From Brachybacterium equifaecis (GTDB lineage: Bacteria; Actinomycetota; Actinomycetes; Actinomycetales; Dermabacteraceae), in the NCBI RefSeq assembly GCF_023509525.1, contig NZ_JAKNCJ010000002.1, positions 682,001 through 746,000 of the forward strand: a stretch of DNA of 64,000 nt. The letters run 5' to 3'. The position numbers were made by a program, and so were the translations under genes. The notes beneath the pieces were generated by a model that was given only the letters and a program-made list of their open reading frames with translations, made no database searches and was not told the origin of the DNA. The stretch's first letter is position 1; each line of letters begins with the position of its first letter. This document shows, piece after piece, positions 24,842-34,463 of the stretch.

Positions 24842-25868
24842 TCGCCGCCGCGCTCGTGCGCATGGCGTTCTTCCCCGCCACTGCCGCCGACGGCGCGAGC
24901 GGGGACGGCATCTCCCCCACAGCCGCGTACGACGAGTATGCGCTGGTGCCCGCGACCCCTGCCGACATCACCTCCACCCTCGAACTGCCGGCGACCGTGA
25001 AGCCCGATGCCACGACGCCCGTGCTCTCCTCCGCTGCCGGCGAGATCACGAAGGTCTCCAAGCACAACGGCGACCCCGTGGCCCTCGGTGACGTCATCCT
25101 CGAGGTGCGCGCGGAGGACGCGAAGGCGACCGCCGCAGCGGAGGCGAAGGCGCAGGCCGACGCCGATGCCTGGAACCTCACCCACCCCGACAAGCCCGCC
25201 CAGGCCCCGAAGGCGGTGGCCACGAAGTACCAGTACTTCGAGGTGACCTCGACCGGCAGCGGCACGATGACGGAGATGAAGCTGCTGGAGAAGCAGCAGG
25301 TGAGCATCGGCGACACCATCGGCCAGCTCTCCCCCGGCACGTACGCGATCGTCGCCGACCTCACCCCCGAGCAGCAGCTGCGCCTGATCGACGTGCCGCT
25401 GAGCGCGACCGTCGAGCTGCCGACCACCCCGGATCCCGTGCCCTGCGAGGCGCCCGCGATCACGGAGCTCTCGGCCGACGAGGCCGACGCGCAGCAGCCC
25501 TCCACCTCCACCGATCCGATGACCGGCATGCCCGTCTCCTCGAGCGGGCCCGCCGCTTCTCTGCGCTGCCCGGTACCTGCGGGCACCAAGATCGTGCCCG
25601 GCCTCTCGGTGGAGGTGACCGTGGGCCTCGGCACGGCCAGCGGCGTGCTGACCCTCCCGATCACGGCCGTCGAGGGGAAGCTCGGCTCCGGCACGGTCTA
25701 CACGATGGACGAGGCCACTGGCGAGCCCACCCCGGTCCCCGTCACGCTCGGACTGCGCGATGACTCCGTCGTCGAGATCACCGGCGGCCTGAACGAGGGC
25801 GACATGGTCCTGCAGTTCGTCCCGGGAGTGGAGAACCCTGAGGCCGGCATGGGCGGGATGGGCCCCTG

Positions 25869-25872
<4 letters not shown>
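24784..25872 (+). CDS. Membrane-fusion (MacA/HlyD-like) adaptor protein
   Basis: 362 aa, ATG at 24784 with GAGAGG five bases away. One N-terminal membrane segment (VFPIIWMVLFALIAAALVRM) is followed by a biotinyl/lipoyl-like half-motif (PVLSSAAGEITKVSKHNGDPVALGDVILEV), a second half (GSGTMTEMKLLEKQQVSIGDTIGQL) and beta-barrel strands (TLPITAVEGKLGSGTVYTMD, VTLGLRDDSVVEITGGLNEGDMVL). This is the adaptor of a MacAB-type ABC efflux pump as adapted to Gram-positive cells, which lack an outer-membrane channel. It overlaps the ATPase gene at GTGA. The Ser/Asp-rich insertion near 220-260 is unusual. Confidence 0.82.
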
Positions 25873-26782
<910 letters not shown>

Positions 26783-26786
<4 letters not shown>

Positions 26787-27973
26787 CCGCGCTGATCGCC
26801 TCCCTCGTCGAGGCCTACGGGGAGCTGCGCGTCAACGGCCTGCGCATCCTCCTCGCCCTGCTCGGCGTGGCGTTCTCGGTGTTCACGCTGACCGCGACGC
26901 TCGGCGCCGGAGGGATGCTCGGCGCCGCCATCCAGCAGAGCAACGAGGCCTCGAACGGTCGGCCCGCGATCGTCACGGTGCAGGCGTCGGACACCACCTC
27001 GAGCACTCGCGCCGAGCGCGACGCCGCCGTCGCCGAGACGTTCGACGTGATGGGCATCGAGCAGCGCAGCCGGCGCGCCAGCCTGCCGATCGGCATCCAG
27101 ACGCTCCAGGGCGTGATGAGCATGCAGATCACGGCCGTGGATCCGGCCTACGCCGAGATGTACCGGGTCCGGCCCGACGCCGGGCGCTGGCTCGCGGATT
27201 CCGATCAGGACCGCCTTGCGCCCGCGATCGTCGTCAATCAGACCGCCTACGCGACGATGGGCCGGCCGGACCTCGGCTCGGAGGCCGTCGATCTCTACGG
27301 CGGGGAGGCGCACTCCACGGCGATCGTGATCGGGGTCGTCCCCGATTCCCAGGGCCCCTACCCCATGGCGTACACCGCGGTGGGGAGCGCAGCGGAGCTG
27401 CCGGGGATCGACGAGTCCGCCTTCAGCAGCCAGGAGTACCTCGCCTGGATCCCGCCGGAGATGACCGAGCAGATCTCCAATGCGCTGACGACTCGGCTCA
27501 GCTCCACCCCGACCGGCACGTACAACGTCTATTCGAACTACTGGCCCGGTTCCGACGACCCGTTCAGGATCCTCTCCACTGCCCTGATCGCGATCGCCGC
27601 GGTGATCCTGATCCTCGGAGCGATGGGGCTGCTGAACATCGCGCTGGTGACCGTGCGCTACCGCGTGCGGGAGATCGGCATCCGCCGCTCCTACGGGGCG
27701 ACCGGCGGCCGGATCTTCTTCGGCGTGCTCATGGAGTCGGTGGTCGCGACCGTGATCGCCGGGATCGTCGGCGTGCTCGGGGCGGTCGCCCTGGTGCGCT
27801 CGCCGATGGTGCTGGACTACTTCAAGGGCGTGGGCCTGGTGGATCTGCCGCCGTTCCCCGCCTCGGCGGTGATCACGGGCCTCGTGGCCGCCACGGCCGT
27901 CGGCATCCTCGCGGGCGCCCTGCCCGCGCTGATCGCCACCCGGATCAAGGTCATCGACGCGATCAGGAGCTGA
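26783..27973 (+). CDS. ABC transporter permease (MacB/FtsX family)
   Basis: 396 aa, ATG at 26783. One N-terminal membrane helix (ILLALLGVAFSVFTLTATLGAG) precedes a large extracytoplasmic MacB-type core domain, then three C-terminal helices (ALIAIAAVILILGAMGLLNIALV, SVVATVIAGIVGVLGAVALV, SAVITGLVAATAVGILAGALPALIA). The FtsX signature VRYRVREIGIRRSYGATGGRIF, which couples to the ATPase, is present. The product completes a three-gene tripartite-like efflux system with the adaptor and ATPase. Substrates may be antibiotics, peptides or lipids; the sequence does not tell. Confidence 0.9.
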
Positions 27974-27984
27974 GGCTCACCGGA

Positions 27985-28014
27985 GGGGCGGGGCCGACAT
28001 GCTCGCCCCGCCCC
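27985..28014. terminator. GC-rich hairpin between convergent genes
   Basis: GGGGCGGGGC (27985-27994) pairs with GCCCCGCCCC (28005-28014) across a ten-base loop, between the efflux permease stop at 27973 and the sugar permease stop at 28016. It is suited to stop transcription from both sides, although no U-tract follows. Confidence 0.6.
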
Positions 28015-28015
28015 C

Positions 28016-29053
28016 TCACCCCTTGATCGCCCCGAAGATGACGCCCTTGGTGAAGTGCTTCTGCACAAACGGGTAGATCACGAGGATCGGCACGAGGGCG
28101 AGCACCACGATCGCCATCTTCAGCGCGAGGCTCGCGGGCGGGGCCGCTCCGGTCACCCCGGCGGGGGTGAGCTCGCTGCCGGGCAGCTGGACGCCCTCGA
28201 GCACATAGGAGCGCAGCACGAGCTGCAGGGGCCATTTGCCCTGGTCGGTCAGGTAGAGCATGGCGCTGAAGAACGAGTTCCAGTAGCCCACCCCGTAGAA
28301 CAGGGCGACCACTGCGATCACCGCCCCCGACATCGGCAGCACGATCTTCGCCAGCACCCGGAACTCGCCCGCACCGTCGATCCGAGCGGCCTCGAGGATC
28401 GAGCGGTCCACGCCCATGAAGAACGCGCGCAGGATCAGGATGTTGAACGCGGAGACCGCCCCGGGCAGGATCAGCGCCCAGTAGCTGTTGATCAGCCCCA
28501 GCGAGGAGACCAGCAGGTACGCGGGGATCATCCCCGCCGAGAAGAACATCGTGATCAGGAAGACGAACAGCAGCGGCCGGTGCAGCACCGAGTCGGTGCG
28601 CGAGAGCCCGTAGGCGGCGAGCACCGAGACGGCGGTGGAGAGCAGCGTGCCGACGGCCGTGACGCCGAGGCTGACGAGGATCGAGCGCGAGACCACGTTC
28701 CCCGAGAGGATCGTCGCGTAGGCATCGAGGGTGAGCTCGCCGGGCACGAGCACCATCCCGCCGGCGCGGGTGATCGTCTCCTCGGTCGAGAGCGACGTCA
28801 GCACCACCGTGTACAGCGGCACGAGCACCACCAGAGTGATGAGCACGAGCGCGAGCACCTTGCCGATCCGCTCGACCAGCGGCGGCCGCTCGGCCCACAC
28901 CGGGCCGCGAGAGCGCCTGCGCCGCCCGTCCCTGACCGAGGCGCTCCGGGCCGACGTGCGCTGCGCCGACGTGCGCTGAGCCGACGTGATCCGGGCCGAC
29001 GTGCCCGGTTCGGCCTCACGCGAGGCCGACGACTCCTGCATCCCCGTGCTCAT
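28016..29053 (-). CDS. Carbohydrate ABC transporter permease (LplC/MalG type)
   Basis: 345 aa, ATG at 29053 overlapping the upstream permease stop (ATGA). About six membrane segments follow a charged low-complexity N-terminus (residues 10-45, made of repeated T-S-A-Q-R units encoded by a 15-bp tandem DNA repeat). The EAA loop ILEAARIDGAGEFRVLAKIVLPM is the conserved ATPase-contact motif of CUT1 permeases. FVQKHFTKGVIFGAIKG at the C-terminus is the typical LplC/MalG ending. Works with the LplB-like permease and the lipoprotein. No ATPase gene is in the cluster, so a shared MsiK-type ATPase is likely. Confidence 0.9.
   Translation of the reverse strand: MSTGMQESSASREAEPGTSARITSAQRTSAQRTSARSASVRDGRRRRSRGPVWAERPPLVERIGKVLALVLITLVVLVPLYTVVLTSLSTEETITRAGGMVLVPGELTLDAYATILSGNVVSRSILVSLGVTAVGTLLSTAVSVLAAYGLSRTDSVLHRPLLFVFLITMFFSAGMIPAYLLVSSLGLINSYWALILPGAVSAFNILILRAFFMGVDRSILEAARIDGAGEFRVLAKIVLPMSGAVIAVVALFYGVGYWNSFFSAMLYLTDQGKWPLQLVLRSYVLEGVQLPGSELTPAGVTGAAPPASLALKMAIVVLALVPILVIYPFVQKHFTKGVIFGAIKG
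28950..29009 (-). repeat. 15-bp tandem repeat, four units, inside the permease gene
   Basis: GCCGACGTG recurs at 28950, 28965, 28980 and 28995 with exact 15-bp spacing. It encodes the repeating Thr-Ser-Ala-Gln/Arg N-terminus of the permease. The copy number can be expected to vary between strains without frameshift, because the unit is a multiple of three. Confidence 0.8.
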
Positions 29054-30054
29054 CGCGCCTCCTTCTGGTAGACGCCGGCCTCGCCGAAGGCGTGCGCCAG
29101 GCGGTTCGCGCCCAGCACCAGCAGCAGCGAGACGACGCCCTTGATCAGTCCCGCGGCCGCCCCGTAGGAGAAGTCGCCGCCCTGGATGCCCTGGTAGTAG
29201 ACGAAGGTGTCGAGCACCTCTGCCGCGCCTTGGCCGACGGCGTCGCGCTGCAGGATCAGCTGCTCGAAGCCGACCGTGAGCGAATCGCCCAGGCGCAGGA
29301 TCAGCAGCAGGATGATCGTCGGCCGCAGCGCCGGCAGGGTGATGTGCCAGATGCGCCGCCAGCGGTTCGCGCCGTCGATCGCGGCCGCCTCGTAGAGCTC
29401 GGGGTTCACCGTGCTCAGCGCCGCGAGGAAGATGATCATCCCCCACCCGGCGTCCTTCCACACGGCCTGCGAGGTGACCAGCAGCAGGAACGTGTCGGGG
29501 TTGGTCATGATGTCGAGGCCGCCGCCGTCCGGCGAGATCAGCCCTGCCTGCCGCAGCAGGCGGTTCAGCAGCCCGGCCCCGCCGAGGATCTGCTGGAAGA
29601 TCGTCACCACCAGCACCCACGAGAAGAAGTGCGGGAGGTACACGATCGACTGGATCGCAGTGCGCACCCCGGGCGCGAGCACCGAGTTCAGCAGCAGAGC
29701 GATCATGATCGGCACCGGGAAGAACAGCACCAGCTGGAACGCGGTGATCATCAGCGTGTTGCCGACGGCGTTCCAGAAGTCGGGCGCCGTGAGCACGCGC
29801 TGGAAGTTCCACAGTCCCACGAAGGGACTGCGCACGATCGCCATCAGCGGGCTCTGCCCCGGCGCCGCGTACGGCGAGTAGGACTGGAACGCAATGATGT
29901 TGCCCGCCATCGGGATATAGGCGAACACGATCATCAGCACCACCGCGGGCGAGACCATCGCCAGCAGCGGCCAGTCCCTGCGCAGCCTCGTGCCCAGCGG
30001 CACCTTCCGCCGCTCGATCATCGGGGCGCTGCCCCGCCTCTTCTCAGGAGCCAT
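29050..30054 (-). CDS. Carbohydrate ABC transporter permease (LplB/UgpA type)
   Basis: 334 aa, ATG at 30054, which overlaps the lipoprotein stop by 11 bases. About six membrane segments (LAMVSPAVVLMIVFAYIPMAG at the start, LLLILRLGDSLTVGFEQLIL later). The EAA loop ELYEAAAIDGANRWRRIWHITLPAL is present. The ordering of LplB-type features (VPIMIALLLNSV, YLPHFFSWVLV, GLLN) places it in the CUT1 subfamily that imports complex sugars such as rhamnogalacturonan or xylan fragments. It is the second gene of the importer operon. Confidence 0.9.
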   Translation of the reverse strand: MAPEKRRGSAPMIERRKVPLGTRLRRDWPLLAMVSPAVVLMIVFAYIPMAGNIIAFQSYSPYAAPGQSPLMAIVRSPFVGLWNFQRVLTAPDFWNAVGNTLMITAFQLVLFFPVPIMIALLLNSVLAPGVRTAIQSIVYLPHFFSWVLVVTIFQQILGGAGLLNRLLRQAGLISPDGGGLDIMTNPDTFLLLVTSQAVWKDAGWGMIIFLAALSTVNPELYEAAAIDGANRWRRIWHITLPALRPTIILLLILRLGDSLTVGFEQLILQRDAVGQGAAEVLDTFVYYQGIQGGDFSYGAAAGLIKGVVSLLLVLGANRLAHAFGEAGVYQKEAR

Positions 30055-31708
30055 CGGCGTCGCGCAGCTGGGCGAGGACCTGCTGGTAGTACTCGCGCAT
30101 GCGGTCGCCGCCTGCGTTCTTCCAGTTCGTGACCGCCTGGTCGAAGTCGGCCATGGTCTTGCGCCCGCGCGCCACGTCCTTCTCGAGGTCGTACAGGGGC
30201 TGATCGAGCGCGGCGTACTCGAGGGGGCGGATGATCTTGTAGCCGTGGAACGGCCCCTCGACCATGTGCGCGGTTTCCCCTGCCATCCACGCGCAGTACT
30301 CGCGCACGAAGTCGGGATCGCCGAAGTCGTACTTCGCGACCGGCCCGGTGACCAGCGTCGACAGCACGCCGGGGTGCTCGGCCTTCAGCGCGTCCGTGGG
30401 CACGGGGACGCCGTCGGCGCCGCGGGTGAAGTGCACGCCCTCGACGCCGTAGCCGGCGAGCTCCCACTCCTTCGTGCCGAAGGGGGCGGCGAGGATGTTC
30501 GCGATGCCGAGGAGCTCGCGGATGCGGGCCTCGTCGTCGGACTTCTTGAGGAAGCTGAAGAAGTTCGCGGGCGCCCCGGCGTAGCGCAGCGACTCGGAGC
30601 CCTGCGCGGAGAGCTGCGTGAGCGGCGCGACCGAGGCGGCGGGGTTCGCTGCCGCGATCCGTCGGCGCATGTCGGCCCAGGCGCCGACGCCGTCGTAGTG
30701 GATGGCGACCTGGCCGGACTCGAAGCGCTGCTTGGCATCGCCGGAGCCCGCGACCACGTCGGGGTGCACGTACCCCTTCTCGAACAGCTCGATCTGGAAC
30801 TCGAGGGCCGCGCGGTACTCCGCGGTCTCCCAGCGGTACTCGAGGGCGCCGTCCGAGGTCTCGCGCCAGTCCGGCGGCGCGCCGAACAGCAGGTTCGGCG
30901 CGCCGGTGGCCATGTCGTTGCTCGCCCAGCGGCTCGCTGCGGGATCCGTCAGCGCCGCGCAGACGGTCAGGAACTCCTCGGCCGTCCTCGGCGCCTCGAC
31001 GCCCGCGGCCTCCAGCAGATCCGGGCGCACGAAGATGCCGTCGGTGACGATCTCCCCGGGCACGGGGATGCCGTAGAGCTTCCCGTTGAACACGCCGTAC
31101 TGCCACGCCGCGGTGGGCAGGTTCGCGAGGTTCTTCCATTCGGAGACCTTGTCGCCCGCGAGATACGGGGTGAGGTCCTGGAAGACGGCCTCGACGGCCT
31201 GATCGAAGCGGGCCGGCGGGTTCCAGGCGAACACGCTCACCCAGTCGGCGACGTCGGCCGGGGAGGCGAAGACGGCGGCCTGCTTGTCGCGGTAGTCGTT
31301 CCCGGTGGTCATCTGGTAGCTGAGCGTCGCGCCGAAGGCCTCATCGAGCGCGGCCGTGAAGGCGTTCGAGGGATCGGACTGCACGGCGCTCCAGCTGGGG
31401 ACCATCGCGCTGTAGGAGCCGCCCGAGCCGGGAGGGGCGTCGACGGTCTGCGGGAGCTCGGCGGGGTAGCTGAGGTAACCGGGCGTGGACCCGTTCTCGC
31501 CCGCGATGTCCGGGGTGACGGCGGTCTGCGGGATGTGCGCGGGGAGGATGGCATCGAGGCCCGTCGGCGCGGCCTGCGATGCCTGCTGCGCGGGATCCGG
31601 CGCCGAGCACGCGGCGAGCGCGAAGGGGCCGACGGCCGCGGCCGTGAGCCCGCCGAGGATGCTGCGGCGCGAGGGGACGATGGGCCGAGCGGGGCGGGTT
31701 TCGCTCAC
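30044..31708 (-). CDS. Extracellular solute-binding lipoprotein (LplA-like)
   Basis: 554 aa, GTG at 31708 preceded by AAGGAG; a longer open frame upstream is rejected. The N-terminus SRRSILGGLTAAAVGPFALAACSAP combines twin arginines with a lipobox (LAAC), so a Tat-exported lipoprotein is likely. The mature protein has FAWNPPARF, VRPDLLEAAGVEAPRTAEEFLTVCAAL and GYVHPD, features of large CUT1 sugar-binding proteins of about 500-560 aa. It delivers an oligosaccharide to the two permeases downstream. Transcription starts from the promoter at 31892-31920 with a leader of about 175 nucleotides. Confidence 0.9.
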   Translation of the reverse strand: MSETRPARPIVPSRRSILGGLTAAAVGPFALAACSAPDPAQQASQAAPTGLDAILPAHIPQTAVTPDIAGENGSTPGYLSYPAELPQTVDAPPGSGGSYSAMVPSWSAVQSDPSNAFTAALDEAFGATLSYQMTTGNDYRDKQAAVFASPADVADWVSVFAWNPPARFDQAVEAVFQDLTPYLAGDKVSEWKNLANLPTAAWQYGVFNGKLYGIPVPGEIVTDGIFVRPDLLEAAGVEAPRTAEEFLTVCAALTDPAASRWASNDMATGAPNLLFGAPPDWRETSDGALEYRWETAEYRAALEFQIELFEKGYVHPDVVAGSGDAKQRFESGQVAIHYDGVGAWADMRRRIAAANPAASVAPLTQLSAQGSESLRYAGAPANFFSFLKKSDDEARIRELLGIANILAAPFGTKEWELAGYGVEGVHFTRGADGVPVPTDALKAEHPGVLSTLVTGPVAKYDFGDPDFVREYCAWMAGETAHMVEGPFHGYKIIRPLEYAALDQPLYDLEKDVARGRKTMADFDQAVTNWKNAGGDRMREYYQQVLAQLRDADGS

Positions 31709-31891
31709 GGGGGGCTCCTTCAGGGCAGGACGAGCACGCGGGCCGGCGGATGCCGGCGCGGCAGAGGCGCAGAGGCCCGATCGCTTCGCTGCGGAGGGGT
31801 GAGGGCCGGGCCGAATGGCGCTCGGCACCGATGGAGGCGGCGCCGATCTGACGGTCGACCAGCCTCTCGGGACGGGCTCACTGCGCTCGCC

Positions 31892-31920
31892 ACGCTATGC
31901 CTACTACCACCTCCCGTCAA
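31892..31920 (-). promoter_or_regulatory. Promoter of the sugar ABC importer operon
   Basis: On the minus strand TTGACG (31920-31915) and TAGCGT (31897-31892) are separated by exactly 17 bases, the best sigma-A-type promoter in the window. It lies in the 293-bp gap 31709-32001. A nearby inverted repeat CGGATA-10-TATCCG at 31942-31963 is upstream of the -35 and may be an activator site or the terminator of the preceding gene. Confidence 0.65.
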
Positions 31921-31941
31921 TGTCGCGCAAGGGGGCTCGCG

Positions 31942-31963
31942 CGGATAAATGGGGACATATCCG
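31942..31963. promoter_or_regulatory. Inverted repeat upstream of the importer promoter
   Basis: CGGATA and TATCCG with a ten-base spacer, in an unusually AT-rich patch, between the stop of the CPBP gene (32002) and the importer promoter. CGCAAG (31925-31930) and CTTGCG (31978-31983) form an outer nested pair. Its position fits either a regulator site or a weak terminator. Confidence 0.35.
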
Positions 31964-32001
31964 TGAATTCGGGCACACTTGCGAGGGGTGATGCGAGCCC
32001 G

Positions 32002-33006
32002 TCAGATGCGCACGACGCGGGGCCTCGGTGCATCGGCCGCCCGCCGCAGCGGCTCGCCGAAGCCGAGTCCCTCGCGTCGCGAGATGCCGCGGGCCTCGAG
32101 GACGGTCACCAGCAGCACCCCGATCAGCAGCGGCGCGATGCTCGCGCCCTGACCGGGCATCACCGGCCCCCCGAACGGCGCGAGCAGCGCCGTGAACCCG
32201 AACGTGCCCAGCTGCAGCAGGATGCTCCGCTCGAGCCCCCCGCTCTTCCATGCCAGGAACCCCGCGCACAGGGAGATCAGCGCGGCCCCGGCGAGCGCGC
32301 CGGCGTCGGCCTCGTACCCGCGGCCGATCAGGCTCAGCGGGACGGGCAGGAGGATCGCCCAGACGGGGCTGCGCAGCCAGGTGCCGATGGCCTGCTGGCC
32401 GAGGCCCCGGAACACGAGCTCCTCGCCGACCGCCCGCAGGGGCGCGAGCAGCACGGTGATGAGCAGGACGGCGCCGATCTGGCCCGCGCCGGCGAGCGGA
32501 CGGATCGCCTGCGGGCCTGCGCCGACGAGCAGCGAGAGGGCGGCGGTGAGAGCGAGGATAGGCAGCATCCGTGCTGCGGCGCCGCGCAGGGCGTCCCTGC
32601 GCAGGCGCCCTGCGATCGACCACAGCCACGCCGCGGGGCGCCAGCCGCCGAGTCTCGCGCCGAGCAGCCCGGCCGGGAGCGCGAACGCGCCCAGCAGCAG
32701 CGCCACCAGCACGCTGAGCGGGCTGGCCGGGTCGCCCTGGGAGCGCCCGATCGCGAGCGGGTCGACCCCGGGGATCACCGCGAGCACGGAGACGACGCCC
32801 ACGAGCACCAGGTACGCGAAGATCACCTGCGCGCTGCCCGCGACGAACGCCGCCAGCAGCGGGCGGAACCATGCCGCCCATTCGGGGCGCAGATGCGCGA
32901 GCCGGTGATAGGGCAGGCCCGGCGCAGAGGGCGCGGACGGTGCAGGCGAGAGCCCCGGCTCAGGGATAGAGGCGGTCGCCGGAGTGCCGGCAGTCCGCGT
33001 GCTCAC
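32002..33006 (-). CDS. CPBP-family membrane protein lacking the catalytic histidines
   Basis: 334 aa, GTG at 33006 overlapping the amidotransferase stop. About seven to eight hydrophobic helices follow a Pro-rich cytoplasmic N-terminus (1-35). EELVFRGLGQ at 195-204 is motif 1 (EExxxR) of CPBP glutamic proteases/Abi proteins. Motif 2 should be FxxxH, but the equivalent helix reads LLPVPLSLIGRG. Motif 3 should be HxxxN, but the segment reads SILLQLGTFGFT. With both His absent it is probably not an active protease of the usual kind. Role unknown. Confidence 0.75.
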   Translation of the reverse strand: MSTRTAGTPATASIPEPGLSPAPSAPSAPGLPYHRLAHLRPEWAAWFRPLLAAFVAGSAQVIFAYLVLVGVVSVLAVIPGVDPLAIGRSQGDPASPLSVLVALLLGAFALPAGLLGARLGGWRPAAWLWSIAGRLRRDALRGAAARMLPILALTAALSLLVGAGPQAIRPLAGAGQIGAVLLITVLLAPLRAVGEELVFRGLGQQAIGTWLRSPVWAILLPVPLSLIGRGYEADAGALAGAALISLCAGFLAWKSGGLERSILLQLGTFGFTALLAPFGGPVMPGQGASIAPLLIGVLLVTVLEARGISRREGLGFGEPLRRAADAPRPRVVRI

Positions 33007-33971
33007 CGCGCCGCCGCCGCAGCACTGCCGGCGCCTGCACCTACACCTGCGCGCCAGGACTCCTGCAGGCGCCGGCGCCGCTCCTCTCGGGCCGCGGCCT
33101 CCGCCGCGTGCGCCTGCGAGGCCGCTTCCGAGAGGCCCAGATCCTCCAGCACGAGCTGCTCGCGCGGGGCGTCGAAAGGCATCTGCGCGCGCATGGCGCC
33201 GTCAGGGGTGATGTGCAGCAGCTCCCCTGACTCCAGCAGGCGCCAGTCCGGGGAGTCGTCCATCGGCTCGCTCGCCACGACGATCGAGCGCACCTCGCGC
33301 AGATCCTCGGAGGTGGTCTCCAGGGTCTCCGAGCGCTGATGAAGAGGGGCGTCGTCCCGGCCGCCGGCCGGGCGGTCGCGCACCCAGAGCTCATTCGTCT
33401 CGGGAAGGCGCAGCGCGAAGAGGTGCTCATCCTTCGCGGCGATGAGGTTCAGCGAGTAGACCGGGGCGTTCGCGAGCACCCAGCTGATCGCGGCGATCAG
33501 ACCGGCCTCCAGGTCGCCGTCATGACGGGCCGTCTCCCCCGCGATCAGCGCCGCCAGCCACTCCGAATCGGTATCGCCCTCGATCGCGCCGCCGTCGGAT
33601 GCCCCCCGCAGCGCGCGGACCCGCTCGCGCATCTCCTCGTTCACGCGCACCACGCCGTTGTGGGCGAGCACGATCCCGTCGATCAGGAACGGGTGGGTGT
33701 TGCACAGCTCGTTCGCGGTGCCCGAGGAGTTCCGCACGTGCGCGACGATCGCCCGGCTGCGCAGCTCGGAGGCGAGATGGGCGTACCTGCTGGAGGAGTG
33801 CGCCGCCACGGGACGCTTGACCACATGCGGTGTGCCGTCCTCCCCGAACCAGCCGATCCCCGTGCCGTCGGCGTTGAACTGCGACTGGTGCGAGAGGGAG
33901 TACGGCGCATCGACCAGCCAGAACTGAGCGGTGATCGGGCGGTCGGCGTGGAGAGCGAAGAGTCGGCACAT
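33003..33971 (-). CDS. Class II glutamine amidotransferase (EgtC/YafJ-like)
   Basis: 322 aa starting MCRLFALHADRPI at 33971, so Cys2 becomes the N-terminal nucleophile after Met removal, the rule for the Ntn amidotransferase fold. GTGIGWFGEDG, the NSSGTANELCNTHPF segment and LAHNGVV carry the conserved glutamine-binding residues. A TACGAT on the minus strand (33987-33982) lies ten bases before the ATG, so the transcript is nearly leaderless. Family members include EgtC of ergothioneine synthesis, but no egt genes are nearby, so the acceptor substrate is unknown. Coupled to the CPBP gene. Confidence 0.85.
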   Translation of the reverse strand: MCRLFALHADRPITAQFWLVDAPYSLSHQSQFNADGTGIGWFGEDGTPHVVKRPVAAHSSSRYAHLASELRSRAIVAHVRNSSGTANELCNTHPFLIDGIVLAHNGVVRVNEEMRERVRALRGASDGGAIEGDTDSEWLAALIAGETARHDGDLEAGLIAAISWVLANAPVYSLNLIAAKDEHLFALRLPETNELWVRDRPAGGRDDAPLHQRSETLETTSEDLREVRSIVVASEPMDDSPDWRLLESGELLHITPDGAMRAQMPFDAPREQLVLEDLGLSEAASQAHAAEAAAREERRRRLQESWRAGVGAGAGSAAAAAR

Positions 33972-33996
33972 AGCGGGGACCATCGTAGGCGCGGCG

Positions 33997-34049
33997 GGTG
34001 GGAGCAGCGGCGGCAAGCCCTCCTTCGGTGGGAGCAGCGGCGGCAAGCC
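33997..34049. repeat. 23-bp direct repeat, two copies, 30-bp period
   Basis: Copies at 33997-34019 and 34027-34049 begin GGTGGGAGCAGCGGCGGCAAG and are identical. They sit in the 162-bp gap between the divergent amidotransferase and small membrane gene. No palindrome or known motif is evident. Confidence 0.8.
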
Positions 34050-34133
34050 TCAGGGCAGCGGGAGGAGCCGCGGCCGGTCCCCGCGCGGGGGGCCATCGCC
34101 CCCGGTCCCAGGCGCGTGGGCGAGGATGGGCGG

Positions 34134-34463
34134 GTGCTCCGATACCTCGCGCTCGCCCTCGTCCTCGCGCTGTTCGCGCTGCGGCTGCTGCGGGGGCGGT
34201 TCGGCGCCCGGTTCCTCGGCGTCTCCGAGCGGGTCCTCGACATCGCCTACATCGCCGCGCTCCTGATCACGGCAGCCCTGTCGATCTGGGCGGAGCACTG
34301 GCTGCTGCTCGGGATCGTCGGCGCCCTGCTGGCGCTGCGCCTGGTCGAGGCGCTGCGCCCCGCGCCTGCTCGGCGCCGGGCCGACGGGCGGCTGCGCCGC
34401 CCCGCCGCCGCGCCCGACGCCCCTCAGCGCTCGGCGCGGCGCCCGAACACCAGGAAGCGCTGA
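34134..34463 (+). CDS. Small two-helix membrane protein, hypothetical
   Basis: 109 aa from a GTG at 34134. Two or three hydrophobic segments (LALALVLALFALRLL, IAYIAALLITAALSIWA, LLLGIVGALLALRLV) are followed by a very basic Arg/Ala/Pro tail. GAGGAT lies six bases before the GTG, a weak version of the leaderless layout found elsewhere in this window. Its end overlaps the 3-prime end of the GT2-GtrA gene by 40 bases tail to tail. No family recognised. Confidence 0.55.
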   Translation: MLRYLALALVLALFALRLLRGRFGARFLGVSERVLDIAYIAALLITAALSIWAEHWLLLGIVGALLALRLVEALRPAPARRRADGRLRRPAAAPDAPQRSARRPNTRKR

